Assembly (NCBI RefSeq): GCF_000485595.1
Contig: NW_014577140.1
Span: 1-38,871 of the forward strand
Source of the DNA: Priapulus caudatus
Taxonomy: Eukaryota > Priapulida > Priapulimorpha > Priapulimorphida > Priapulidae
Direction: 5' to 3'
Length of the DNA: 38,871 nt
The translations under genes were made by a program, and so were the position numbers. Under the pieces are notes generated by a model. That model did no database searches and was not told where the DNA came from. It saw nothing but the letters and a program-made list of their open reading frames with translations. How positions within the stretch are numbered: position 1 is the first letter of the stretch; the number at the start of each line of letters is the position of its first letter. Below, in pieces: positions 1 to 10,543 of the stretch.

Positions 1-1830
1 CCGCAGTTCTCCCCTTCCCCTTCTCCACCACCTTCTCTTTCTCCCTTCCTCATTTCTCACCAGCTTCTCCCCCTCCTCCTTCTCCACCAGCTTCTCCCCT
101 CCTCCTTTCCACACCTCCCTTCTCCCCTTTCTCATTCTCCATCAGCTTCCCCCTCTCCTTCTCACCAGCTTCTCCATTCTTCCCCTCCTCTCTCCCCTCC
201 TCCAGCACCACCTTCTCCCTTCTCCCCTTCCTCCTTCTCACACTCTTCTCCCCCTCTCCTTCTCACCAGCTTCTCCCCCTCTCCTTCTCCATCTGCTTCT
301 CCCCTCCTCTTCTCTCACCACCTTCTCCCTTCTCCCCTCCTCTTCTGTTCCACCAGCTCCCTGCCTCCCCCTCCCTGCCCTCCCCTCTCCTTCTCCACCA
401 GCTTCTCCCCCTCCTTTCTCCACCAGCTTCTCCCCTCCTCTTTCTCCACCAGTTCTCCCCTTCCTCATTCTTCACCAGCTTCTCCCTCTCTCCTTCTCAC
501 CCAGCTTTCTCTCCTGCTTTTCCACCAGCTTCTCCCTTCTCCCTTCCTCATTCTCCACCAGCTTCTCCCCCTCCTCCTTCTCACCAGCTTCTCCCTCCTC
601 CTCTCTCACCACTTCTCCTTCTCCCCTTCTCATTCTCCACCAGCTTCCCCCCTCCTCCTTCTCCACAAGCTTTTCCTCCCCCTCCCTCACCAGCCTCTCT
701 TCTCCCCCTCCTCCCCTTCCTCCTTCTCCACCAGCTTATCCCCTCCTCCTTCCTCCACCAGCTTTTCCCCCTCTCCTTCTCCACCAGCTTTCTCCCCCTC
801 CTCCCTCCTCCACCACCTCTCCCTTCTCCCCTCCTCCTTCTCCACCAGCTCCCTTCTCCCCTCCTGCCTCCCTTCTCCTTCTCCCCTCCTTTCTACCACC
901 AGCTTCTCCCCCTCCTCCTCTCACCTCAGCTTCTCCCCTCCTCCTTCTCACCAGCTTCTCCTTTCTCCATCCTCCTTCGTCCAGCAGCTTCTCCCCTGCT
1001 CCTTCTCCACCACCTTCTCCCTTCTCCCCTTCCTTCTTCTCCGACCAGCTTCTCCTTCTCCCCTTTTCTCGACTTCTCCACCAGCTTCTCCCCCTCCTCC
1101 TTCTCCACCACTCTTCTCCATTCTCCCCCTCTTCTTCCTCCACCAGCTTCTCCCCTCCTCCTTCTCCACCACCTTCTCCCTTCTCCCCTTCCTCCTCCAC
1201 AGCTTCTCCTTCTCCCCTTCCTCATTCTCCACCAGCTTTCTCCCCTCCCTCCTTCTCACCAGCTTCTCCCCTTCCTCATTCTCCATCAGCTTCTCTTCCT
1301 CCTCCTTCTCACAGTTTCCCCTCCGTCCTTCTCCACCAGCTTCTCCTTCTCCCCTTCCTCATTCTCCACCAGCTTCTCCCCTCCTGCTTCTGCCACCAGC
1401 TTCTCCCCCCCTCCTTCTCCATCAGCTTCTCCCTCCTCCTCCACCACCTTTCTCCCTTCTCCCCTCTTCCTTCTCCACCAGCTCCCTTCTCCCCTCCTGC
1501 TCCCCCTCCTTCTTCTCACCAGCTTCTCCCTCCTCCTTCTCCACAGCTCTCTGCTCCTCCTTCTCCCTTCTCTCCTTCCTCATTCTCCACCAGCTTCTCC
1601 CCGCTCCTTTCTCCACCAGTTTCTCCTTCTCCCCCTCTCCTCCACCAGCTCCCTTTCTCCCTTCCTCCTTCTCCACAGCTTCTCCACCTCCTTCTTCTCC
1701 ACCAGCTTCTCCCCTCTCTTCTTCCACCAGCTTCTCCTCTTCCCTCATTCTTCACTAGCTTCTCCCTACTCCACCTACTGTACTACTCTAACTTCCTCTC
1801 CCTCCCCTCCCCCTCCTACACTGCTCCTTC
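1..1830. repeat. Pyrimidine-rich minisatellite, unit about 27 bp
   Basis: Almost pure C/T on the plus strand, built from a degenerate unit close to CTCCTCCTT-CTCCACCAG-CTTCTCCCC. The unit length is a multiple of three, so the minus strand shows open stretches of the nine-residue motif EKLVEKEEG in all three frames. The frame changes every few units through single-base indels. The array runs off the left edge, so its full size is unknown. I do not call a gene here, although a cleaner copy could in principle encode a Glu/Lys-rich repeat protein. Confidence 0.85.
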
Positions 1831-1892
1831 GCTACCCTGTACCAGAAGTTGGTATTTTACACACAACCTTCAAGTTACACAACATATCGTAA

Positions 1893-1939
1893 TGGCCCAG
1901 TCACACATACACGACGCACGGCCCGCGCACTGAAAATCA
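1893..1939 (+). repeat. Left terminal inverted repeat of the Harbinger element
   Basis: It matches the reverse complement of 3205-3251 with only scattered mismatches over about 45 bp. Confidence 0.85.
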
Positions 1940-2526
1940 GCATATTTGGCCAATGCGTTGTCGTTGCGGCTGGGTGTGCGGTCAGCATTCGTTACTCGTT
2001 CCGTCCGAGCGCGCTGGACCAACGCTATTGCATTCGTTGTCATTCGCTCCGTGCGCGGCGTGTGCGTCGGGATTTTTGAGCTGTTCAAAATTCGTGCGCG
2101 GAGCTCGGACGCCATGAATGTACACGCAGAAGGACCGCCAGACAGCGCAGAGCGCGCTGGGATCAACGCCAGACACACGCGGAACACCACGATGGGGTAT
2201 TCGTTGTATGTTCGTCGGCTGAGGTGTAGCGAACACCTAGCGCACACCTAGCGTGCTCTCAACGCATGTCCACCGAACATGCAGCGAATATGGGCGTGCT
2301 GAACGGAGTGCTGGAACAAGTATGCAGCGCTCCCAGCGTTCTTCTAGCGTGTTCCTAGCGTGTACGCAGCGTGTAGCCATGGGGTATTAAACGGGTCCCG
2401 CCCCCCACCTCTCATCATCACTTCTCCTCCGACCCTCTATGGCGTGATGACAGAGATCCTGTGCATCGTGTCTAGAAGAACCACCTAAGAAGATGGAGGA
2501 TCCGACGCGACTACAATACGAAAATC

Positions 2527-2919
2527 GTGGTTCTCCAACATCAGCAGAACCTCATGGAACTGCGGAATGAGAAGAGAAGAGGTCAATGGAGGTTCTGGGT
2601 CCGACCGTGGATCGGTAGGCGACGACAGTTTGGCCTGTATGACCAGCTACTTGTTGAACTCCGTAACGAAGCCGGCAGCCTTCAAGAACTTCATGCGGAT
2701 GCCCCCCGAGATGTTCGACGAGCTGCTAACCAGAGTGGGTCCAAGGATCACAAAGCAGAATACAACCTACAGAGAGGCCCTCGACCCTGGCCTGAAGCTT
2801 GCCCTCACTCTGCGGCATCTTGCCTTGGGACCAAAGATCACTCAATGTCCTGTGGGCTGGAGGGTGCCTCAAAACACACATATTCCTGCTTCATCCAGAA
2901 AGTGACCTGCTGTTGCTGA
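2527..2919 (+). pseudogene. Harbinger (HARBI1-like) transposase N-terminal remnant
   Basis: Two reading frames are needed to follow the family. The first (from 2527) gives the WVRPWIGRR...LVELRNE block typical of Harbinger transposase N-termini. The second (from about 2670) gives FKNFMRMPPEMFDELL, then TYREALDPGLKLALTLRHLA and GWRVPQNT. The switch marks a frameshift near 2670. The sequence ends before the DDE nuclease domain, which a full transposase of roughly 350-400 residues would carry. It cannot encode an active enzyme. Family assignment rests on motif recognition and is supported by the TIRs and TAA duplications around it. Confidence 0.8.
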
Positions 2920-3204
2920 CTGGTGCGTTGGCTGTGCGTTGGCTGTAGCGCTGGCTCGTGCGTTGAATGCGCGGTGCATGCGCGGTGACGCGCGGACATT
3001 CGTTCCGTGCGGCTAGCAACACGCTGTGCATTCGTTGGATTTTTTAACATGTGCGCCCTGTATACGCTCTGTATGCCTCTGTATACGCGCAGACGCGCTA
3101 GCAACACGCTGTGCATTCGTTGTCAACTCGCTAAGCTTCTCCTAAATCTGACAAAAGTTGGTCGGCGCACAAACGACGCACTGATCTATTTCCATTTTTT
3201 TGAT

Positions 3205-3251
3205 TAATTTTCAGGGCGCGGGCCGTGCGTCGTGTATGTGTGACTGGGGCA
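3205..3251 (-). repeat. Right terminal inverted repeat of the Harbinger element
   Basis: It is the inverted partner of 1893-1939 and is followed by the TAA duplication at 3252-3254. Confidence 0.85.
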
Positions 3252-3254
3252 TAA

Positions 3255-3874
3255 CAGCAAAGACGAGCTGTCATTGCGTCGGGCGGGCGGGGCGGGCTAT
3301 CTCAGATATTTCGCCACTCGTCAGATATTTCGCGCCGACACCGGTATACGGACCGCTACCCAGGGTACGTTCCGGCAGTAACCTGGGGGACATAGACCCT
3401 ATGAGCGTTAGTTTTATGTATATATTTTATATAGTTCCTTTATTCTCTTTAGTTTAGTTTGCATCTTAGTCTTAAGTCTTTTAATCTAAAAAATAGTTGA
3501 TGTATTCTTTATGTAATATCTAGGCAGCTTGGGTTTTTAAAGGCAAAAACTGTTGTCAGCAACATGAAGATAAACTAAAGATAAAAGCTAGTCGAGTGAT
3601 GTTATAAGTGTTTAAATATCATTCAGTAATGTTATTTTTTGACTATTACCAGGTTGAAGAAAATGGAAATTTCTGTACGCCCTGAAAAAGATTCACTATT
3701 TCATATTCTTTATTCCTATTACATGTATATTCATATTGATGCAAATTATATACTTCACTATAGTTGACATGTACATAGACATGTACTGAAAAGGTGTTAT
3801 TTCCGTTTTTTCTTCCATTTAAAAATTTGAAATTTTCACCTTCGATGTGCACCAGATCGCTCCATTTCAGTGCA
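3255..3874. other. No gene seen, AT-rich intergenic DNA
   Basis: There is a short GC-rich patch at 3270-3300 and a repeated CAGATATTTCG near 3305-3332. The rest is AT-rich without a convincing exon or RNA gene. Confidence 0.5.
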
Positions 3875-4029
3875 AAAATTGAAAAAGCTCCCCGCCCACA
3901 TCCACCCCCGCTCGGTCGCCTGGCTCCCTCGCTCGGGCGCTTCGCGCCCGAATAACTCAGCCCCCCGGCATGGTCGCTTCATTCTCTCAATTGGGCCCCC
4001 CCACTTTGAAAACCGTGGCGCCGCCCCTG
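3875..4029. mobile_element. Possible end of a hAT-like MITE
   Basis: Read from 4029 leftward on the minus strand the sequence begins CAGGGGCGGCGCCACGG, sharing the CAGGGGCGG tip of the MITE at 6742-7235. It contains a GC-rich hairpin near 3930-3950. I could not locate the opposite end or a target duplication. Confidence 0.3.
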
Positions 4030-4124
4030 GTACAGTACAGCCTCAGACAACTGTCCACAACTTCCAGCTCTGCCTATCTGCTGTGCATAATCGTTTAAAC
4101 AACGAGGTGGCTTTCCGTGAATAA

Positions 4125-5305
4125 TTATTGTTACTGCCGGAGATCAAATCCCATACCCAACGCTAGAGGTACACGGTACCAAAGAATTCTGGATTGGTTG
4201 CTTGAGGTCAATTGTCACTTGCTTGGTGACATAGCTGTCTTGCTTCGAATAAACCACAGCATAGGAAGAGTTATTAATTGTACGGGAACCAAATAACTCT
4301 GACAGATAATATTGTGCGGCTGAAATCCACTGGAGTGGTAAATACAGCAGTGTAACGGGAAATTTGTCTGTTCTTTAAGCTCGTCACAGTACCTCATATA
4401 GATGGATTCATAGGTTTCTACAACATTAACATTAGACCCCTTCTCCTCAACAGCAAGATATATATTTGGCCTGTCTGGGTTTTCCTGCACAATTTCTGGG
4501 TTACGCAGGCCTAGGACAACTGGAAGTTTCTTTAAATCATCTGTGGTTAAGGTTCCACTCAAACCAACAAACGAAGCCTTGGTAAAGAAAGCAGGAAGGG
4601 TCTTTAGCTCCTGGAAGGCAGTACGAAATTCGTTTGACCTAAAAGTTATAAAAAAAAATTATGAATCTAAACTATACAGAACACCCTAAGCACTGAAATT
4701 ACAAACACTATAACATCCAATACAATGTTAATAGAACATATAACTATTTAGGTCCAATAAAACAGTGCACCTGATTTTCTTTATTCTACATCTCTTTCTA
4801 CATCTCTTTATTCACCTGACCAAGAACCTGCAATCTGCTACCATGCATACGTTTCTGTTTCTGTTTCGTGTTCGTGTTGCGGTTATGTCATAGCATACGT
4901 CAGGGTTATACACTACACCTAGCACAAACACTAATCATTTACGACTGCAAGAGATTACGGTGCTGACACCTACCACTTCTCTACAGTATGACACTCATCG
5001 ATGACAACACACAATACATTTTCTGTAAACTCTTTGGTTTCCAGAAGCAACCTTCCTTTTCTGGTTGAGAAAAGGGCTTCAGGGTGAAGAAAGACGATAT
5101 CGAACTTGTTGGCAAGGATTTCATCTAGTGGTACATCCAATTGCAATTCGTTGCGATAGGTGTCCCCACTCTGAGGAGTGCTAGCATCGTCATACCTGAA
5201 ATACCTTAATCCGCATTCGCCAGATTTCCCGTCGCCATCTTGTAAACAACTCGCGCGCTGAGCGAACAGCCTTTCAAACTTGCGCGCGCGCTCACGAACG
5301 CTCAC
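4125..5305 (-). pseudogene. RecQ-like DNA helicase fragment, frameshifted
   Basis: Two exon-like blocks join cleanly. The block ending at 4974 reads FDIVFLHPEALFS...VVIDECHTVEKW, with a DECH-type motif II. It is followed by a GTAGGT donor, and the next block starts at 4638 after a TTTTAG acceptor. That block carries NEFRTAFQELKTLPAFF, the motif III-like LSGTLT and the RecQ signature DRPNIYLAV. Near 4355 the frame shifts by one base. The helicase then continues as TLLYLPLQWISAAQ...VVYSKQDSYVTKQV, and a second one-base shift near 4160 is needed to read GMGFD (motif V/VI region). Walker A (motif I) and everything upstream are missing. Such RecQ-like genes are often multicopy and TE-associated in invertebrates, and I infer a dead or misassembled copy. 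Confidence 0.75.
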
Positions 5306-5412
5306 TCTCGCAGTGTCGTTCAGAAGGCGAGCGCTCGCGAGCGTTCGGTCTCCTGAACACGCATCAGATCATATGATTGTTTAGAACCAGTGGGTACGTT
5401 GTCATGCCACCG

Positions 5413-5420
5413 TGACGTCA
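5413..5420 (+). promoter_or_regulatory. CRE-like site TGACGTCA
   Basis: A perfect palindromic CRE lies 46 bp upstream of the TATA box in the probable LTR. Confidence 0.5.
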
Positions 5421-5466
5421 TCACTTCGGAGCTCTATTCTATGTACATGTAAAGTAGTGAAACCCG

Positions 5467-5476
5467 TATAAATAAG
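5467..5476 (+). promoter_or_regulatory. TATA box TATAAATAAG
   Basis: This is a strong TATA match in a plausible LTR U3 region. Initiation would be expected around 5495-5500. Repeated TCGGAGC-type motifs follow from 5570. Confidence 0.5.
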
Positions 5477-5664
5477 GGCCCGCTTACCACAACAAAATAC
5501 TTCGTCTGCGTTCTGCGAAGTGGCACCGTTATCGGAACCGCTTATCCTGAACCTGTCTGAGCCTGTCGGAGCCTGTGTCGGAGCTGTTTATCCTGAGCTA
5601 GGACCACGACATTAAACGGGAGATTAGGCATGCACCGCTAGTCGGAGCCTTGGTCGGAGCTACC

Positions 5665-6474
5665 TAGGGTCCCTATATACAGAGAGTTGCGCCAACTCAG
5701 GATTTGACGCCATGTTGTTTCCAAATGGACCACAACGCTGCCGCTTAAGTACAGCACTGTATGGATACGCTGTACAATGGACCGTAGTAATTAATTAGAA
5801 TAATCGTGCTTCAATAAACTCAAAATTTACAGAGATAATAGCTAAGACATGTGTCTATGTGTATATCTAGATTTCTAGAAATGTAACTCAAATCGTTCGC
5901 GCCATATGATAGTTTAATTGTACACTTTCTTACCGCCCATAGCCGTGCGTATATTAACCTGTGCGATACCGCGCGTAGATACTTGCTAATTAATTAAACC
6001 ACCCGCGCTTCAATAAACTCAAGAATCACAGAGATCATAGATAACACGTGTTTATATGTATCTAGATTTCTAGAAATGTAACTCAAATCGTTCGCGCCAT
6101 ATGATAGCTTAATTGTACATTTTCTTAGTGTAAACACAGCAGGCAGTCATTTTGGAAGAATAATGACAACTGTAATTCACAAGATAAATGCGTTCCACTC
6201 TCCACTCGCTCGCAGCTGTAACATGTATTTTGCAGTTCTAGAAATCTAGATACACATAGACACATGTCTTAGCTATAATCTCTGTAAATTTTGAGTTTAT
6301 TGAAGCACGATTAGTCTAATTAATTACTACGGACCATTGTACAGCGTATCCATACAGCGCTGTACTTAAGCGGCAGCGGTGTGGATCCATTTGGAAATAA
6401 CATGCCGTCCAGCGATCACGTGACCGATTTTTTCCGACTCGTCATGGCGCAACTCTCTGTATACATGGACCCTA
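5665..6474. mobile_element. hAT-like foldback MITE, copy 1
   Basis: The ends are TAGGGTCC and, inverted, GGACCCTA. They lie inside long inverted arms of more than 200 bp that share CAGAGAGTTGCGCC, GCCGCTTAAGTACAGC and CTAAGACATGTGTCTATG. An 8-bp target duplication GAGCTACC sits at 5657-5664 and 6475-6482. The left arm also holds a tandem duplication of a block with CTTCAATAAACTCAA, ATTTCTAGAAATGTAACTC and CGTTCGCGCCATATGATAG (about 5808-5935 and 6010-6126). No transposase is encoded. The 8-bp duplication and TAGGG tip fit hAT, and P-type elements also make 8-bp duplications. Confidence 0.85.
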
Positions 6475-6598
6475 GAGCTACCTATCTTTCCGGACGTATA
6501 GTCGGTGTAGTTAATCTGAGTTTTAGGCACGCACCCGAATGACGTGAGCATTTATATTCAGCATTCTGTGTATATGTACCTCTGCACGTTGTTTTTAA

Positions 6599-6604
6599 AA
6601 TAAA
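6599..6604 (+). terminator. Polyadenylation signal AATAAA in probable LTR
   Basis: It sits downstream of the TATA box on the same strand at the position expected for the R/U5 part of an LTR. Confidence 0.35.
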
Positions 6605-6741
6605 TGTTTGACTGTCGTCAGACACGTTAAGAATTCATCTTGTGGATTGTTTCCTTGCCATCACATACAAAGGACCACGCAAACGTACACACCAGAGCCA
6701 CGATCGATAGACTCTCCGTAGTCGCAACACCAGTACGTCCC

Positions 6742-7235
6742 CAGGGGCGGATTCAGACCGTATTTGCCGTATTGGGAAATACGGTCTAGATTTCAAAGTG
6801 CCCTTCAAAATTCTGCGCTAAAAAATACAGAAAACAATTTGATGGAATTTGGCTATATTCTTTATTTGTTTTCTTTTTCTTCTGATTCATTGACAGGACT
6901 TGAAGAAAATCAAAATTTTACATGGTAACAAAACTAGCTTTGATATCTGAAAAAGAATGGAAGTGCTTGTATCATTCTGCATCAATTGCTGTATGCAAAG
7001 CGCAGGCAAAATGAAGCAGAAATAAAATTCCATATGGTTTTTAGCTATTGCTGCTTGACTAAATGTGTGCTCAAATGGTGCTCATTTTTGTGCCCAGGGA
7101 CCCTTGAAATTTTGAAATTTCCTGGGGGAGACCTCCCGCCATGTGCTTCCGCACCTAACGGCGCCCATTGTGGGGGGGATGTGCCCTTAAAATCTGGAAA
7201 AATACTGTCTAGCTTCAGCCCTGGATCCGCCCCTG
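6742..7235. mobile_element. hAT-like MITE with CAGGGGCGGATYCAG ends
   Basis: The left end CAGGGGCGGATTCAG and the right end CTGGATCCGCCCCTG are 15-bp inverted repeats with one mismatch. The flanks share GTCCC (6737-6741 and 7236-7240), consistent with a short or decayed target duplication. The interior is AT-rich with no transposase. The tip is typical of hAT-type elements. Confidence 0.7.
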
Positions 7236-7255
7236 GTCCCTCGGCCCCTTCCTAG

Positions 7256-8290
7256 GGAAAAAGTTCCGGGAAACAAATAAATACCCTGCGCATCTACGCG
7301 CAGGGAAATGTCTGAGACTCTGAGTGATCACCCTTAGGGTCACTACACTAGCATATATATACATAGTATATATATATATACTAGGCTAGCTGTATGCGTG
7401 GAGCTCTTTGTTCTGTCGCAGTTTGATGCAATTCATTTATAGATTATTTTGTGTTTGATTGCGAAACGAACGATAGCCGAGTATGCTATGAACGTCTTTC
7501 CAGGGCATATCGTTGGTATATAGGCCTAACTAGGATAGCGACTCTAATACCTGATTGAATAATTTCATCGCATCTCTATAGTTCACATGTTAATAAAGTT
7601 TATCTCAGTTAGATCCAAAGGAAGTCTATCGGAGAGATGGCCGAAATTTCGTCAGTGTAAGTTCTTTTTAACTTAATTTGGATCTAACTGAGATAAACTT
7701 TATTAGCATGGACTCTAATATCGCAGCACCTTGGGTCGAGAAAACGACAACACGTTAGTGGTCAGTACCATGCTCAATCACTGGGATCGTTATGACTGCA
7801 ACGCAAGTTAGCGACGTGCTATATAGAGTTAATTTATGCATGATGTGCGCGTGTGTGCGTGTATGTGTATGAACGTAAACTATGAACTATCAATGCGTAT
7901 TTTATAAACATTTTATTGGGAGAAAACTTCATCAAACATCGCCACTACTATAAATTGGTAACGATGAATCGATTCAATACGATACAATAACAAATACCGC
8001 GCATAGTGCGCACAATGCGATTCTGTACAGAACCGGTCTAGAAGTATGATATCAAGTAACGATGCCAAACTAAAGTGCATGTATTGCTCGCCACTGTCAT
8101 ACTAGAGTGTAGATCCTTCCGATTGTTTTACTGTGACACTCGCGGCTGCTATATACGTACCATTTCGCTCAGATTGGAATATGGCCCGGTTGCGTATATA
8201 TAAGCGTGCCTAGCTATGTGATGTGAGAGGAACTGAATGTGTATTTGTGCATGCGTACGTGCCTGCGTGTGTACGCGCCTGTTGTATGTA
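7256..8290. other. No gene seen, intergenic
   Basis: Apart from a TA-rich patch near 7352-7382 and the foldback at 7591-7705, I see no exon, RNA gene or transposase. Confidence 0.5.
7591..7705. repeat. Perfect 29-bp inverted repeat (small foldback element)
   Basis: The arms 7591-7619 and 7677-7705 are exact reverse complements (TAATAAAGTTTATCTCAG... and its inverse), separated by 57 bp. This looks like a miniature foldback element of 115 bp. The exactness suggests a young insertion or maintenance by gene conversion. Confidence 0.75.
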
Positions 8291-8301
8291 TGTGTGCGTC
8301 T

Positions 8302-8324
8302 GTTGTGTGTCTCTGCGCGCGCGC

Positions 8325-8371
<47 letters not shown>

Positions 8372-8422
8372 CGTGTGCATGCGTACGTGTAGGTGCGCGT
8401 GTGCATGCGTGTGCGTGTCTTT
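8302..8422. repeat. GT/GC-alternating microsatellite
   Basis: The core is (GT)n at about 8323-8363, flanked by GC-alternating runs. It is alternating purine-pyrimidine throughout and so able to adopt Z-DNA. Confidence 0.9.
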
Positions 8423-8984
8423 ACTTTTTCGATAGAAATATGATTAGATCTTACGATTCGATTTCATAGCTCCAGACGTAATAACAGATTTCAACATCAT
8501 TCGATGTTATCGCCACACCCCAAAAATCAGTAATGATCGAAGCTGTTTGATACCCTTAGTAGCTATGTGAGGGATATGAGGTGCTTATCACATTTTAAAG
8601 CATATTCCATCGTGACGTATGGAATATGAGCGACCTCACACTTATGTAGTATATAGTTAGTAGTAAATAAACGCGATTCGATGCCATACAGAGGTATTTA
8701 ATAAACAAGACTACCTCTGCTCTCATAACAACCGAGCATAGACTATTAAAGCAGGTAGGGTCCCTACTAACGCATAGACAGAATAATAACAACAAATTTA
8801 ATAACTATAAACATCCAAACTATTTACACTAAAGACTTAAAAATGTGCATCTACATGTATGTATGCATATATGTGTATGTATTTATATACATTTTTAAGA
8901 AGCTGCGTATAACCTACCCAATGTGGGCGGGCAGCAATAAAGGTCAACAGCAATAATTAAATAATTAACATGATTATATACATT

Positions 8985-9020
<36 letters not shown>

Positions 9021-10543
9021 GAGATTGTTTTATAGTAGTATTGTTGTATGTACGAATACCCAGCTTTATGTTATCAAAAATATAAAAACCCATTGGAACT
9101 GAGCAAGGGACAACGCGTGCGATATAAGCACCTGTTTATAGAACGCCAACTTTCTTTAGTGAGATAGGTATTGTATGACCCAAGCCATGTTCATATGTCA
9201 CCTACAACATGAATAATAATTGCTGGTACGAGTGACAACCATAGCCGAGTTTAGCAATTTAGTGTATGTTCTTATTACTTGGGAACCTTTGACTAATAAA
9301 CGTTTATTCCAATTCAGCAATTCAATGTGTTTCCACGGGAAAACGCTCCACTGTAAACAGATAGTGATATCCCACCTTATCCTGCTAATGAATACCTAGA
9401 TATAATTACGAAATCTGCCCTCATAAATATGCCTGCTAAATGTCTACTAGCCTACGTTAACTTGTCTCACCGGACCATTAATACAAATACAATTGATGAA
9501 AAAACGTATTTACATTCGTGCATGCATATGGTGGCATAAAAATTGCATTATATGTTTAGCTCCTATGTTCAATAAGCAACTTGTAAATAGGAGGCTTCGG
9601 CCGTAACCCGGGCACATGTCTGGTTGAAAAAGGTCAAAAATTAGTTTTACCTTCTTTACCAAGAACGATTCGCGATTCTCGATAAACAAGAATTCTGCGT
9701 ATTTAACATTTGTCCTGATAAAGAACAAGAATAATACGAGCTGGTATGTTTTATATATTACCCATACCTTCGTATTGTTGAAGTATAAATACTCGCACGT
9801 ATCATTGACTAGCGATATAATATTAATACTAGTATAAAGTGTAACTGTATAATACTACCATCAAATTTACATAATTTCGTCCGATGTCCTTACGCAAGGC
9901 TTAGCTGTGTGTGTTTACACGAAGCTGTCAGTTATAAGAACAAATTAACCAGAGATGTGTAGGGTAGGCCTACACTTGTGCCATGGAGTTGATTGCCGTT
10001 TGTGACGCAGGAATTATTAGCCCCAAAACATACACACTATAGTGCATGAAATTCTATTTTAAAACATGTGAAATCACACCTATACGGCAGTATGCGGAAT
10101 TATTTGATCCTATTTCGAAACGGAATTTTGCCAATCAACGCGCAATGACATCGGATAAACTTTTTAGATTTTTTCCAACTAATTAATAAAATTGGGCGTA
10201 ACGTAAATACGTATCCGCATGCGTCTATTCTGTCGGTCATAATCTGAACATGATGCACCTATTCCGCATTTAGGTAACATAGTATACTATATAACTTAGG
10301 GTATATGAACCGAAACAATGTTCTCGGCTTACAGCTTGACAATTTTCATTTTAGGCTTCATGAAATTATCCAAATAACTTGTAACAGATGGACTATTACA
10401 AAAGTCAGTTTTTACGTTACGGCATCTTTACGTTTCTAAATGCGGCACAGGCCTGAAATCTGCTTTCTCGTCTAGTTATGCACGATGATCTTACTTGGCA
10501 ATACCTTTAATTAGTCATCTGACCAAAACCGAAGTATTTGCAT
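8423..10543. other. No gene seen, AT-rich intergenic
   Basis: It contains an (AT)n run at about 8989-9019 and a short palindrome with 10-bp arms at 8601-8610 and 8619-8628. No conserved exon was recognised on either strand. Confidence 0.5.
8989..9019. repeat. (AT)n microsatellite
   Basis: An uninterrupted AT dinucleotide run of about 30 bp. Confidence 0.9.

Larger units (their letters stand above)
1893..3251 (+). mobile_element. PIF/Harbinger DNA transposon, defective
   Basis: Terminal inverted repeats of about 45 bp begin TGGCCCAGTCACAC on the left and, read inward from the right end, TGCCCCAGTCACAC. They continue with a shared ACGACGCACGGCCCGCGC block. Both ends are bordered by the trinucleotide TAA (1890-1892 and 3252-3254), the target duplication expected of this superfamily. 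The interior holds a broken Harbinger-type transposase N-terminus and subterminal GCATTCGTT-type repeats. The catalytic DDE half is absent, so this is a non-autonomous deletion derivative. Confidence 0.85.
5391..6729 (+). mobile_element. Probable solo LTR, split by a nested MITE
   Basis: Without the 810-bp insertion and its 8-bp duplication the segment is about 521 bp. It starts TGGGTACG, ends GCAACA (TG...CA), and is bordered by CCAG on both sides (5387-5390 and 6730-6733). It has LTR-like order: a CRE-like TGACGTCA, a TATA box, then an AATAAA signal at 6599-6604 near the 3' part. No internal retroelement coding region adjoins it. The four-base duplication is short enough to arise by chance, so the boundaries are tentative. 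Confidence 0.45.

Noticed and set aside
50-1755. Many overlapping Glu/Gly/Arg-rich minus-strand ORFs
   Set aside because: They are frames of the pyrimidine minisatellite, none longer than 154 codons, and the reading frame shifts every few units.
8601-8628. 10-bp palindrome with CRE-like TGACGT in the spacer
   Set aside because: Short and isolated, with no neighbouring gene or second site, so it is likely chance.
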